Source of the DNA: Scilla litardierei
Taxonomy: Eukaryota; Streptophyta; Magnoliopsida; Asparagales; Asparagaceae
Direction: 5' to 3'
Assembly (NCBI GenBank): GCA_030789695.1
Contig: CM061132.1
Coordinates: forward strand, 148,250,597 to 148,314,596
Length of the DNA: 64,000 bases
The translations under genes were made by a program, and so were the position numbers. Within the stretch, counting starts at the first letter, position 1; every line of letters starts with the position of its first letter. Of this stretch, positions 1-11,699 are shown piece by piece. The notes beneath the pieces were generated by a model, which was given only the letters and a program-made list of their open reading frames with translations, ran no database searches and was not told the DNA's origin.

Positions 1-1929
1 CTTGAAAAATACAATGTCGATTGGCAAATGTCGGAGGTATGTCGATGATGTATGTCAAATATCGGGGTGTTATATCGGATATTAAAACAATCTCATATGG
101 ATGCTATTCACATCTGTCATATATAAATGGTATACACTCATAAAAGCATGTTTAAAGTATATTTCCATCAATAAGCCTCATTAAACTATAAATTCATAAC
201 CATTAACTAATTTGAATCACAGGTTTTTAAAAATAGCTGCTAATTGGGCCAAAATTACAGCCAAAACATATCGGCTTGCGTTCGGTGACATCATCTCCGG
301 AATGCCACGTTTCTTGAAAACTCGAAGGCATGCGGTTGGAGGGGAAAATTACCGACGTTTCAGCTGATATATCGATGACATTTAGAAAAAAGACAAAATG
401 GAACCCATACAACTTGAATTTTTAAAATCTCAAAATATAACGCCATACTTACCCAACAGTCGGAGAGTTTTTAATTAAAAAAGCAGCCAAATTAGTGAGC
501 TACCTGTATGCATGTAAAAATTCCATAAAAGCTTAATCCTTTTATGTGTGGATTATATATTTTAATTTTTAGACTTGTGCCTATGCGCAGTCCCTACCCA
601 ACCGTACTAACCCTAACCTAATCATGCCTCTTGTTGGGTTGAGTTGACAATAAGAGAGCTTGGATTGGATTTGATGAAGTTGGTTATTTATCATAAATAC
701 TCTTCAATTTTGAGTATTATTCCACGTGGGTCATATAGGTGGGAGAACTTAAAAGTGAATTTAAATTTACGAAAGCGTATACATGCATGTATTTCATATA
801 TAAAAAATTATATAGTGTTGAAGTGTATATTTTCTCTCTTATATTTGAGTCCGTGAGACCCACCCCAAATTTTTGGGATGACAGCTAAGATGGTGGAGGA
901 GGAAGTGTATATCATGCAAGTCATTGTCAAAATTGTACGATATGCGGTACATATTGTATGATGTGATGTGATAGACAAAATGATTTCAATTGGATGGTCA
1001 TGTTGTGTCAGGTTAATTATCTTAAGATACTTAATTTGTATTGTACAATGCGATAAGATATTAAATTTGCATTGTACGATGTGGTGACTTTGGATTTTAA
1101 TTGGTTAAACCATTATGTTCTTAGCTTATGGGATGCAAATGCTTAAACTTGGTTAATTATGTCTTTTTATCTCGTGATCTTATCTCCTTTTTTCCTTCCT
1201 TCGTTTCATCTTCATCCCATCACTTACAGCCACAAGGAGCTTTCCTGGCTATCTTTAAACCTAGACGATTTCTCTTTGAGGATTTTAAGCCTTGTCAATT
1301 ATATTTGGGCTTTATCAAGCATGTTCAAGTCCCATAAAACCTCATTGACCATCGTCGAGTGTCACCTTGATTTGACAAGCTTATTTTGACCATCTTCTGG
1401 GGATCCAGAGAGTTGCTTATCACCCAACTCCATTTTGCTATATTTTGTTTCTTTTCCATCTTATTCTATATTTTGATTCAATCTGTATATTCCTTTATAA
1501 CAGTTATTTGATCTAGAAAATTATATATAGCTTTTAATTGTTTGTTTAATATTTTAAGCTTAGCTAATTAGGTGTTTTGATTTAATCTCTATTGTAATGT
1601 TAGTGAACAAACAAATTATAAATAATCTTTATCTCATTGTTTTCTTGTTTAACATTGTTGGCTTAATTGTTTGGGCGGCTGTTTGATAATTGGTATTAAC
1701 ATATCACGATGTTCTTTGTTCCAACAATGGTAATAGTTGCAAAACACTTATTTATATCTTATGTATTAAGTTGTTAGTTTTTCCAATGGTGATATGTTGC
1801 TATCTAGATCTGAATTTAGGGATAAAAATAAGATTTTTGGTGGAAAGATGGGATTTTTATGGGGGAAATGTGATTTTTATGAGAAAGGTGGGATTTTTAG
1901 GGTGAAAGGAGTGGGTTTGGGAGAAAAGA

Positions 1930-2165
1930 CGGGATTTTTATTGATAATCAAACTGAATTACAAAGATAGGTGGCCTCAATTCAAGAGGAGGACCGCTCTC
2001 TTAGCTTTGATTCGAGATAAAGCCTAACTCTCCCACTAGATTTAAGGGATCTACCATATTCTCTATCAATTCAATGTCATATTCAACGTCCCCCACATCC
2101 TCCACCTCCCTCTTTATTTATAATAATACTCCTAACGAGCCGGCACCCAAATTACTAAAATACCA
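1930..2165 (-). repeat. Diverged LTR-like relic related to the 6072-7795 element
   Basis: This stretch reads like a mutated copy of the LTRs at 6072-6384 and 7509-7795. Shared landmarks occur in the same order: a 'ttgataat' segment, 'caagaggaggaccgctctc' against 'cgagaggaggaccactctc', a run of short CT-rich words, then 'ctttatttata' followed by a 'cctaac' block. I see no partner LTR or target duplication, so it could be an old solo LTR or a fragment. Confidence 0.35.
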
Positions 2166-3365
2166 TTTACAAGATGCCATCTGGACCCTCAAGAATACAA
2201 AAGTGCCCCCCCCCAAAAAAATAAAAAATAAAAAATAAAATTGCAGATCTGCCATTGTCCTCAAGTCACATTATGATACATTATGATACTTTGATTTTTG
2301 GCCATGTGGTCCTTAGCCGAGGAATTTATAAATAAGATAGATTTGTGTAATAACTGACTATATGTACTAGGATGTTTCTGTTTTGTTATTTGTATTTCAA
2401 TTTAGTTCATTGTTTTATGCCGAGATTTGTCAAAATCTCAAGGATATATAGTTGTGTGCTTGATTGCTTAAATATTGCATATGAGTTGGTGTATCTTATG
2501 ATATACTATTGATATGACATGATGCAATATGATACCAATGAAAACTGATATTCAATATGTATCACGATTTGACAATTATGATCGCGCATCAAATAATATA
2601 CATGTTCATAAGCAGGGTTGGGTGCGGGTTGGGTATGGTTATAGTCGGATTTGGTTGATGATCAATTCTAACCAACTAAGCTATAATTAGTGTTAGCATT
2701 TTGTGGGGTTTGGCCAACCTATGTTGCATCCTGATTGTTGGTTTGTGTCTAAGATGCCTGACGTGGGCAGGTAAAATCCCATGTGTGCCTACTGAATATG
2801 AGTATTTATCCATTGAAATTATTATCCCATGTGTTCACAATGAAACTTTGTTCGCATCCTACATATAAATTAAAGTTCATGGACTGAAGTCGAGGTGTGT
2901 TCTCTAGTCTCTGCAGTTATCCAAGTCTGTTTAGCAAGTGAACTACAACATTGTCATGGCCTTCTTCCTTTAGTTGTCACAGTAGGGTTGCAGGAAGAAG
3001 CAGACAAACATGCTTTGAGATTCTAATTTGGTAGGATGATGCTTTGCACCAAACGTTTCAATGTAAATGCAGCTGCATTATGATCTCCTAGTGTTCTCTG
3101 GGGATGATAGAAGCCAAACGGTTGAACCTCTAGCATGTCAATTTTGACCGAGCATTTTCCTTGGGGGATTATGTATTATAGTAAATCACAAAAAATAAAA
3201 TAGGGATACGAGTTATGATTGGCGAAGGTTCTCTTCTAATCAACCTGCAGTAATAGCTAAGCTTGGGCATATCTACCATTTTTTCTTGATTATGGAAGCA
3301 GCATAGCTAAAAATATTTACGCTACGTGCTGAATGACTACATTTAGATATTCTTGGCTCAGAATT

Positions 3366-3500
3366 CAAAAAAAACCCCCTCCCCCCCGAAAAAATATATA
3401 ATAAAATATAATAAAACAAAAAGAAAAAAAAAGAAAAAAAAAGAAAAAAAAAGAAAAAAATAAATAAAAAGAAATAAAAAAATAAAAGATAAAAAAACGG
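3366..3500. repeat. A-rich low-complexity tract
   Basis: The tract is a poly-A/poly-C run followed by repeated 'aaaaaaaag' units, ending about 100 bp before the 3604 exon. It gives a spurious Phe/Leu-rich open frame on the minus strand and is not coding. Confidence 0.8.
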
Positions 3501-3603
3501 CTTGCAAAATGCCGCTAGACATTGTGCTATTCGAGTACTTGACATTCAGCTAGATTTGCAAACTAGTCTTCTAGTGATAACAAAGTTGCTTATTTTTTTC
3601 TAG

Positions 3604-4315
3604 GCTGGGCAATATTCAACCATTGCTGGAAGTTCTGCAACCAAAACTGGTTCTGGTAATTCTTTAATGTTTTCAGTTGACTGTATTTCAATATATAAAG
3701 CACATACATCTTGAAGCAACAGAAGTTTTTTTACTTTCCGATTGTTTTTCATTTTCAATGCAGGTTCCTGAAGGAACGAGGTTCCTGTGCTCTACGCCTA
3801 CAAAAGAGGACAATCAGAACCTTTCATTCTTATATTACTCACAGAATGTTACTGTCCGTGTGCCAAAATTCAGGAACAGCTTCGAAGCCTGCTTGGCTAC
3901 GGATCTGGCTTTTCAGCTGCGACCCAAAAAACTAGCATTGAAACAGAAAGATGTGGCTCTAGCAAGATTGAATGGAGGGCGGCTTCTCTTAAGCAATGGG
4001 AAGTATCTCTTGGTTTATTCAGGGGGGGAACCAGACCCAAGCAAACCAGCACTGCTCCATTGGGGCCGTCTTGATCCTGCTCGATTACTGTCAGCCTTGC
4101 AGCAGAAGGGGATCAATGTATCAATGGTACTCCCAAGAGACGAAGGCACATTTCTTCCGGATACTGACAGCGTCATCTGCGCTTTCCACCTTAATGCGCA
4201 AGATGATAATGCAATAATCAGGATGAGTGCAACCGAAACTGTGATCTGTTGTGCCGATGAAACTATCGCTGCCAGAATATATGAAGCTGTTAGCAGCGTT
4301 TGTGACGGAATTTAG
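3604..4315 (+). CDS. Integrator complex subunit 9-like protein, last two exons (partial)
   Basis: Two exons are visible: 3604-3655 (after a pyrimidine run ending in tag) and 3764-4315 (after tgcag), joined by a GT-AG intron and keeping frame. Together they encode about 200 residues ending in a TAG stop. The first exon gives a 'QPLLEVLQPKLVLVPEG' type segment, as seen where the beta-CASP fold of INTS9/CPSF-like proteins ends. The rest is a C-terminal region with 'LLHWGRLDPARLLSALQQKG' and a tail ending 'SSVCDGI'. INTS9 is the catalytically inactive partner of INTS11 in the Integrator snRNA 3'-processing complex. No earlier exon with the metallo-beta-lactamase core was found, so the gene either continues left of the window or is a 5'-truncated copy. 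The family assignment is from memory of its C-terminal pattern; another CPSF/beta-CASP relative is possible. Confidence 0.6.
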
Positions 4316-4975
4316 CATGTTGCTTGGTTGAATCTGTATTTGTGCAGCTTGCAGCGTATGAATCTGTATGCATCCGAGTTTGCACTTTGAAGCACAAAAC
4401 TTGTGGACTGTAAATTTGAAGAGCTGTAGATACGCGCTGTGATTCTTTCATTGTAATTATATGTATATAGGATGTAAAGGAATGCTACTAATTTATAGCA
4501 AGGCTCTTGTTATTCTGAGTATGCATTGCTTGTTGAGAACATGATCCTCGACTTTTCTTTTACCATCGATATCAATATTATTAAGACAGCACAGTCTGTT
4601 CTGGGAAGCATCCTACAAGCAGTGCCTTGGCACGCTAGCTGGTGAATTAGGGCATAATATAATATTTAAAGTGAAGAAAGGCAAGCTCATGCTTAACCTT
4701 TTTCTATTATAATTATGTGACGAACAACCTAGAAAAGGTGGTTGGAAACAGTCTACCATTGTGTGACTAAGAAATGCACTCAGTTTGGCAAGTAAATGGT
4801 TGGTCAGCAGTTAATGAAATCTGCTATCAATATAAAAGGGAAATACTCTTAGGAAATGCCAAATCTAAAGACAATATAAATGGAATTCATTGTTTAAAGA
4901 AACTCTATACTTCAGATTGTCCCTAATCAAGCTCATGTGAGGTATATCACGTCACATTCTCGCAAATACCTAACA
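4316..4975. other. 3' untranslated and intergenic sequence
   Basis: The first 200 bp after the stop are T-rich, with 'ttgtaattatatgtatatag' near 4453, and look like a plant 3' UTR with near-upstream polyadenylation elements. I see nothing recognisable from about 4550 to the start of the retrotransposon LTR near 4976. Confidence 0.45.
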
Positions 4976-6071
4976 TGACATTCCATACTATGGTCAAGGG
5001 AGGATGGAGCCTGACAAGCCACAGTATTGCACCAAGCGTAAAAAGAAAACACACAATAAGCATGCCACTGCGAATGCTGGGATCATACATCACATATATT
5101 TATATAAATAGAAAGCAACATATTCAGCCATCACAGAAAGTACATAACCACAGATTTACATAACCAAGGAGAGAACCACACACCAGCATCAAGTACAAAG
5201 TGAAACTGACTCAAGTATACATGAGAAGTACTACAAGCCACCAACATATATCACAGCTACAAAAGACAACTCGCTCACCACTCGACGCAACTCACACTAC
5301 AAGACACAGCCCAAAAGAGTGGTGTCCCCAAGTCAACTCACGTCTAAGGAATCTCCTGAGGGAGATTCTGCTCTGGTGTCACCTGCTCAAGACCTGAAAA
5401 GTAAAAATGAGCACGTCAAAACGTGCCCAGTAGGAAACTAACTAGGGTAGGGAAAATCATTTAGGGTTATGAGTGTACAGGCAATGGGAGTACAAGGAAC
5501 CAAAGTGAAAAGTGCAACACACAAATGTGCAACAATAATACATATGAAGTTTATTAGTTAGCAGATGTTAGTGACTCTTTGGAAGCCTAGGTATCACCTA
5601 AAGATAAGGGCCTGGACCTCACCCCAAATTTGGGGTGAACATGGCACACGACGCAGTGGACACATGCACTGTACGCTGGGCCTCTTAGCTCACCCGTCCC
5701 TGGTAGGAGTGAAGCTTCCCATAGTAACACAACCTCCGTATGTCCCCTCCACTCCCGGTAAAGGCGAGTGAGAATAAATATCACATATCACATATCTCTT
5801 TCTCCAACTTCTCAGTCCAGCCCCCTTATAGCTAAGTTATGCCCAAACTTCTCACATCCCCATACCAGGATGCTCACCCGCCTTAGGGCAAATCGAGACG
5901 TCCCAGTTGACATGTCACGTGTCATGATTTTCAATGAACATACACAATTTCTCAAATGTAATACATGGCACACATGTTATAATGGCCATTTCCAAAGTTT
6001 CTTCAATTTCAAATTCATTTGGACATTTTAACAAACATATAGCAGTTGCCATGTAAATGAAAAGTGTCACT

Positions 6072-6384
6072 GATGAGAACATTGGGGAGGTAAACGGGGG
6101 ATGTTGATTGATAATACGGGGAAATACAAAATATAGGCCTCTATTCGAGAGGAGGACCACTCTCCCAAGATCTACTCTAAAAATCTACTCCTAGCTCCTA
6201 CTTCTATTCTCTACTTTCTTCTCCAATTTCTTCATACCCTCAAATGAGCCCCCTCCCTCCTATTTATAGGGCCTAACCTCCCATAATTACAAAATTGCCC
6301 CTTGGGCCACAAACTACAAAATTGCCCCTTGGGCCACAAACTGCAAAATCTCCACCCTAGTGGCTACAATTCTCATTCCTAACA
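6072..6384 (-). repeat. 3' LTR of the small non-autonomous element
   Basis: It is a 313-bp direct copy of 7509-7795, including one extra 26-bp tandem unit containing 'ttgccccttgggccacaaac'. Confidence 0.9.
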
Positions 6385-6692
6385 CTTCTCCGCCCCCGAA
6401 AAAACACCTTGTCCTCAAGGTGGTGCATGAAGTCCACGAGTGTGTCCATTCGAGTGTGGGAGCGTGTCTCCTCGCCTCCTCCTGGGTCAAAAGCCCATCC
6501 ATGATTTACATCTCCCCCAAAACGTTGCTGCATGAGTGGGTTAGTGTCCGTGGCTGAGTCTGCTACGTCGTAGCTCTTTCCGTCCTAAAATCGGTCTTTA
6601 AACGGACCCGGAAACGTAGGAAAATGGAAGCCGCACAAAAAATCCCCTAAAAATCACCAGAAAATCCCAGGAATTTGAAAAAAGCACTGTTC

Positions 6693-6850
6693 ATCGGCTC
6701 GAGCCGAGCTGTTGGCGGAGCCGGCCCGAGCCGTCGGCTCGGCTGAGCTGACTGGAGCCGTTGGCTCGGCTCGAGCCGACGGCTTCGGCTTGGGGTCAGC
6801 TGTATCGAGCCGACCCCGAGCCGCCATCGGCTCGTCGGCGCCGACGACGA
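6693..6850. repeat. Array of the self-complementary word GGCTCGAGCCG
   Basis: About ten full or degenerate copies of 'ggctcgagccg', 'cggctcggct' and similar words lie in 160 bp inside the small LTR element. They are absent from its LTRs. Confidence 0.7.
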
Positions 6851-7508
6851 TTCCCGGCGGCTCCGTGACCCGATGACGGCCATCTCGCCTCCCCTGAGTT
6901 CGTCACGTCCGGGCGCTTCCGTGGGGGTTGGTGGCGAGCTGACAAGTCACCGACGCAGCAGCAGGCGCTGCCTGAAAACAGTCGACGTCGTCGTTCCTGG
7001 TTCTTCCCACCGGCGCCGGACTCCGATGGAGATGGGCCACGGGGATGTGTCCCCTGAGCTCGCCTCGTCGAGGCAAGGCTGATGGCGGGGTTCGAGGCTC
7101 AAGTCGTCATCGGTAGGGTTGCCGTCGGTCTTCGAAAACCTTCGCCAAGGTTGACGGGCGGTCAGAACGCGTTGCCGAAGTCCCCAGAGGCCTCGCCGAG
7201 GCTGGCGAGGCCCCCAGGGGGTTCGTCGAGGTGCCGGTGGCCTCGGGGGAGGCCGCTGCCTTCGATGGTTGCGTGCCCTCCCTCGTCGGTGACAGATCTG
7301 GGTTGATGGTGACCACAGGCTCCAGATCTGGGTCGTCGGCACCTTCTTTCTCCTTGGCTTCCATCCTCTTCTAAAAGGCAGCCGAAATCTTCGCCAGAAG
7401 AGTTTCCGATTCTCTCGCTGCCTCAGCCCTCATGGCTTGCATCTCCGCCAACATGGCTAGCATCATTTCCTCTTGCCCCATTGCGAGGATCTGAGCTCTG
7501 ATACCACT

Positions 7509-7795
7509 TGATGAGAACGTTGGGGAGGTAAACGGGGGATGTTGATTGATAATACGGGGAAATACAAAATACGGGCCTCTATTCGAGAGGAGGACCATTC
7601 TTCCAAGATCTACTCTAAAAATCTACTCCTAGCTCCTACTTCTATTCTCTAATTTCTTCTCCAATTTCTTCATACCCTCAAATGAGCCCCCTCCCTCTTA
7701 TTTATAGGGCCTAACCTCCCATAACTACAAAATTGCCCCTTGGGCCACAAACTACAAAATCGCCACCCTAGTGGCTACAATTCTCATTCCTAACA
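7509..7795 (-). repeat. 5' LTR of the small non-autonomous element
   Basis: This 287-bp LTR is followed on the minus strand by the tRNA-Met primer site at 7506-7495 and bordered on its outer side by the gtcac target duplication. Confidence 0.9.
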
Positions 7796-9529
7796 GTCAC
7801 ACCATCAATTTTAATAACAAATCACATAATTAAACTTTCTTAAAGGTATCAACAACATTCATGGATGTTAAAATGGAAAATTTAACAACATCACAAATTC
7901 AACTTCACCCAAAACAGTTCATCTTGCTGAAATTTGCAGGAACAGTTACAAAGTCAGCACATTTAATCTATTTCTCTTATGAATTTAACAAAACTAACTG
8001 AATGAAAGTTGAAGATATTATAGTCCTGGGTTCACCCATAAACTTTCATGCAGATTTGTGGACTGAGTGATTTATAGTGAATTAATTGGTAGAATATGTA
8101 CAGACTGTTTTTCTGACAGATTTCATGGTCTGTATTAGAGGCTAATTTTGGACATGTTGCAGCCAGAATTTCGAAATACATGCACTGAGATGAAGTTGGA
8201 GAAAAACTTGTTAAATTTACAACAAGAACAAGAACATCAAATTCCATAGAATGTGCAGGAAATAAACTTCATTTTTCTAAACTGTGTCCAGTTTGACAGA
8301 ATTTCAGACATGTTGCAAACATTGAATTTTTACTCCTACTTATTGAACTCAATATATGTCAAATTTTATATGAATCTGGGGTAGAACTTCAAGATCTACA
8401 ACTACATATTTTTTAAGAAAGTAAATCAAACTATAGAAATCAGAATTGGGGTAGAAACACACATACAAAATTTCTGTATTTTAGGGGAGGGTGATTTGCT
8501 AGGAAAAACAAGGAAAAATTGAATCTTTTTGGTCTATTGCACACATAACACATGAAATCAAGGTCATGAGCAAACAAAATAACATCATAGCATCCTCATA
8601 ATCCTAAATGAAAATTCCCTAACCAAGTTAGAATTCATACATCAAGAAAGTCTCTTTATTTCTCTCTTCTCTTTCTATTCCTTCCACCTTTCTTTCTCCT
8701 TAAAGTGAGCTAGGGTTTCTTCAACTTTTTGGAAGTAAAATTAGGGTTTTAGAGTTTTGATGGAGGAGAAAAGGGGGTGAGGGAGTTCGGCCAAGAGGAA
8801 GAGGAAAAGAGAGGAAAATGAAAAAAAGAAATTGAAAGAATGTTAAAGAAGAGAGGAGAGAGTTCCTAAAAATATATATCTCTCTAGAATCTCCTTTAGG
8901 ATAAACATGCACATAGTTAAATGACTTTAATACCCTCCCAAAATTACCCCTCAAGTTTCAAGTATTTACAAGTTTGCCATTACTTTATGCACACACTTCT
9001 TTACTATACACACACATCTTTATGACCAAAAGACTATTTTGCCCCTCACCCTTCTAAGTATTTACAAGTATGCCACTAATCCCATCCCTTTTCACACTAG
9101 CCACTCTCACACTAACCCACTCCTTCAAAATTACAAGTATGACATTACTTTACACACCCACCATTTCTCTACACACACTTCCACCCCTATAGCCAAATGA
9201 CCGAAATGCCCTCACACCTTTCATGGAATTACATGACTGCCCCTAGCCATATACACGCCATATCATCTCTCATTAACTCCTCATACTCCCTCTACTCATG
9301 TATAGAGGACTATCGCGTCAGTTGCCGTATAGGGCTAAACAGGCCATGACATCCTACCATCCTTTAAATAAAATTTGTCCTCGAACTTCCGAAGTTTAAG
9401 GGTTCTAACCTAAGAAGGGAAATACTTTTAAATTCCAGGAGGCCTCTCTCTATATTACGCTACACCACTGTCTCCACAAATTCTGCACTCAAGATTATCA
9501 AAAGAGACATTGATACATGGATAAGATAC

Positions 9530-9741
9530 TTACATAAACAGGTGAGAGTATCTGTCTCTCATCTCATCCTCGCGCTCCCAGGTGTACTCACTAGGGGATT
9601 CTTGTTGCCACATAACCCTTACTAGATTAATGGGCTTCTTCTTCAGTATCTTCTGTCTCCCATCTAGGATGGCAACCGGTTGCTGTTCATAAGTCAGGTC
9701 GGGGCGCACTTCAATCTCTGAGAAGTCCACGAGAACCCTGA
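9530..9741 (-). pseudogene. C-terminal chromodomain-like end of a gypsy polyprotein
   Basis: The minus-strand frame carries 'FSEIEVRPDLTYEQQPVAIL', then 'NLVRVMWQQ' and 'TWEREDEMRDRYSHLF', then a stop. This is the usual ending of Tekay/Del-lineage polyproteins, where a chromodomain-like module follows integrase and is thought to steer insertion. Everything upstream (protease to integrase core) is missing, because the frame runs into LTR-like sequence within about 130 bp. Confidence 0.8.
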
Positions 9742-9879
9742 AGAGTGGGAGTGATGGGAAAGGAAAGAGAGAGTAAGGAGAGATAGAACATGCAGGCCAC
9801 TGCACACATGCTGGAATAGTACAAGTGAAGCTCCATAACAATATCAAAACGACCTCATAAATAATATAGAACAACAACA

Positions 9880-11265
9880 ACATATCATATATATAACAAC
9901 TTCCATTTTATACATAATCTAAGTATACCACTACATATACACCGTCATTCTCCACCTCCCAAGACAATCATATCACACCACAACTGCAGCTCATACCAAG
10001 TGCTACCCCCTGAACCCAACTCCAAGTCACTACCAACCATGATACCCCTGCTACTTGGAAAAATAGAGAGGAGCACGTCAATGCGTGCCATAGTAGGAAC
10101 CAACTTGGATTTGTGGCACCGTTCTAAGGTTATCAAACCACCAGGCAAGACAAGAGAAATAAGGCATGTAACTAAATAATATAATGAAAAGTAAATAGCT
10201 AACAAGGGGATCATACCTGCGGCCCAATGTTGAGTTACAGCAAGAATATGATTAGCACGAATAATAATAATAATAACACAAGTGTTCAAGCAGACATTAT
10301 CTAATAAGATAAGTACAAGTGCCTGAGGTATGACACAAAGTCATAAAGAAACATGCAAAGGGAAGGGGAAGTGCTGTCAGCAGAAGGAGTATGCAAAATT
10401 CTTATTTTGTTATTTTATAATTGAATTAATTGGGAACTTGGGTAAACTGTGTGATACCAGGACCTGAACTTCATCCCAAATTTGGGATGAATATAGCACA
10501 CGACGCAGTGGACACGGGCACTGTACGCCGGGCCTCTCAGCTCCCACGTCCCTGACAGGAGTGATGCTCTCCCATAATAACACAACCTCTGTATGTCCCA
10601 TCCACTCCCGGTAAAGGCGAGTGGGTATAAATATCACATATCGCATATCACATAATCATTTCCCCCCCAATTTCTCAGACCAGGCGTCATATCCACAATT
10701 TACTCAAATCCCACCTAAAAGCCGGGTTTTGCTAACTCACCCTCCTTAGAGAGGATTGAGACATTCAATGGTTTCATTTTATCATTTTAGTAATGAAGGA
10801 GTCATGTTGCATGTTATCACATTCCATACTCATACCAACATGGGTCATGAACCGAAGTGTCATGCCCTCCATCATAGTCATATCAACCCATCATCACATC
10901 ACATACGGTACCATGCATGACATGCTTCCAACATTACATATTTATATCAAGTCTCATATCATAACCATAGGATTGGATATTTCTCACATTTCTGGCATTT
11001 GCCATCACCTTAGACATTTTCACAAACACATGGTATGCATCAGGTTCCACGGCTCAATTACATTAGCAATTTAATAACATATCACACCAATCAAACTTCC
11101 TTTTATGTAATAACAACAATCATGGACAATATGAGTATAATTGGCAACATTACACAATTCATATCACCACTCTAATGTTTCAGCTTGCTGGAATTTGCAG
11201 AAAAAGACAATACATGGCCATATAACATCAGTTTGCATTGATAATTTGAAAAAATGTTCTAAAAT
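9880..11265 (-). repeat. Truncated 5' LTR copy of the Tekay-type remnant
   Basis: Ordered homology to 5150-6060 and 7800-7980 is visible. It includes a variant of the 18-bp palindrome (10472-10489), the 'cacgacgcagtggacac' block and 'actcccggtaaaggcgagtg'. The part matching 7990-9351 is absent, so the LTR was cut at about 11265. Confidence 0.6.
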
Positions 11266-11444
11266 TTCCATTTTAACTCTCTGTGTGCAACGAGACCAAA
11301 ACTAGGCTTCAGTAACGGTTGGTTTCGGTGGTTTCAGCCGATTTTGACCGGTGATTGGCAATTCGGCAGCCCTTGCTGGGATTCCATTGATCAACATTTG
11401 TCAAACCCCTTGCACACCAGTCATTTGCGTGTTTGTTGCCTCAG

Positions 11445-11699
11445 GCTGATGTCGTTCTTGCTGAGAAGCCAGAGATCAGTGATGACTCAAACCAACCTGA
11501 GCTCTCCCTCCTTGATGAGCTTCTTGCAAATATTGCAGCTCTTTCTCCTGTTTCTCATAATCATCCAGAAGCATTTCAAATGCTGGTCCGAAACAGCCAG
11601 CATCAGCAGCAGGCTGCTCCAGTGCCAGACTTGCTTGGTGATTTGATGGGTTTTGGAAAATGCACTTGTCCCTGTTGGCCAGCCATCAACTGCTTCAGG
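11445..11699 (+). pseudogene. Beta-adaptin (AP-1/AP-2 beta subunit) exon fragment
   Basis: The translation contains '[16 protein letters not shown]', '[15 protein letters not shown]' and '[10 protein letters not shown]', matching the start of the hinge of plant beta-adaptins, large subunits of clathrin adaptor complexes. The fragment keeps a splice-acceptor-like border (gttgcctcag before 11445) and a donor-like border (gtgagt at 11700), so it is a genomic copy rather than a retrocopy. A frameshift near 11658 breaks it, after which the matching residues ([14 protein letters not shown]) continue in another frame. The appendage and trunk are absent. It is a captured or decayed fragment with no likely function. 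Confidence 0.75.

Larger units (their letters stand above)
1..3603. other. AT-rich flank without a recognisable gene
   Basis: No open frame here is longer than about 90 codons and none resembles a known protein. The stretch is AT-rich and holds a possible LTR relic (about 1930-2165), poly-C/poly-A runs near 2205-2245 and an A-rich tract at 3366-3500. If the INTS9-like gene is complete, its upstream exons should lie here or further left, but I could not pick out any exon that joins in frame to the one at 3604. Confidence 0.5.
6072..7795 (-). mobile_element. Small non-autonomous LTR retrotransposon with intact ends
   Basis: Two near-identical LTRs (6072-6384 and 7509-7795) flank a 1.1-kb interior, and the whole is bordered by a perfect 5-bp direct repeat gtcac (6067-6071 and 7796-7800). 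On the minus strand the LTR begins TGTTAGG and ends CA. Just inside the 5' LTR is TGGTATCAGAGC (7506-7495), the standard primer site for initiator tRNA-Met. Before the 3' LTR is a purine tract (6400-6385). The interior is GC-rich and has only short open frames with no Gag or Pol match, so it depends on another element for movement. It sits inside the Tekay LTR and is therefore younger. The left LTR carries an extra 26-bp tandem copy (around 6295-6345), which accounts for the length difference. Confidence 0.9.
4976..9351 (-). repeat. 3' LTR of the Tekay-type remnant (interrupted)
   Basis: The right edge is set by TGTCATGG on the minus strand directly after a purine-rich tract (9352-9368) and the end of pol. 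The left edge near 4976 is a best guess. After removing the 1.7-kb insertion the LTR would be about 2.6 kb. It includes an 18-bp perfect palindrome at 5620-5637. Confidence 0.55.
4976..11265 (-). mobile_element. Tekay/Del-type Ty3/gypsy chromovirus remnant, minus strand
   Basis: Reading leftwards, the order is a truncated 5' LTR copy (11265-9880), a short internal piece with the C-terminal chromodomain-like part of the polyprotein (9741-9530), a purine tract, and a 3' LTR that starts with TGTCATGG at 9351 and runs to about 4976. The 3' LTR is split by a later LTR element (6072-7795). The two LTR copies share ordered blocks, for example 5611-5800 with 10463-10650, 5405-5435 with 10070-10105, and 7800-7960 with 11075-11200, but are clearly diverged. 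Gag, protease, reverse transcriptase and most of integrase are deleted. Outer borders are approximate, because the right LTR is cut off and no target duplication can be checked. Confidence 0.65.

Noticed and set aside
3273..3545. 90-codon minus-strand frame rich in Phe/Leu/Tyr, looking like a membrane protein
   Set aside because: It is the translation of an A-rich low-complexity tract.
6647..7342. Several overlapping 60-130 codon frames on both strands
   Set aside because: GC-rich palindrome-array and interior sequence of a non-autonomous LTR element; Arg/Pro/Ser-rich translations in every frame, no family match.
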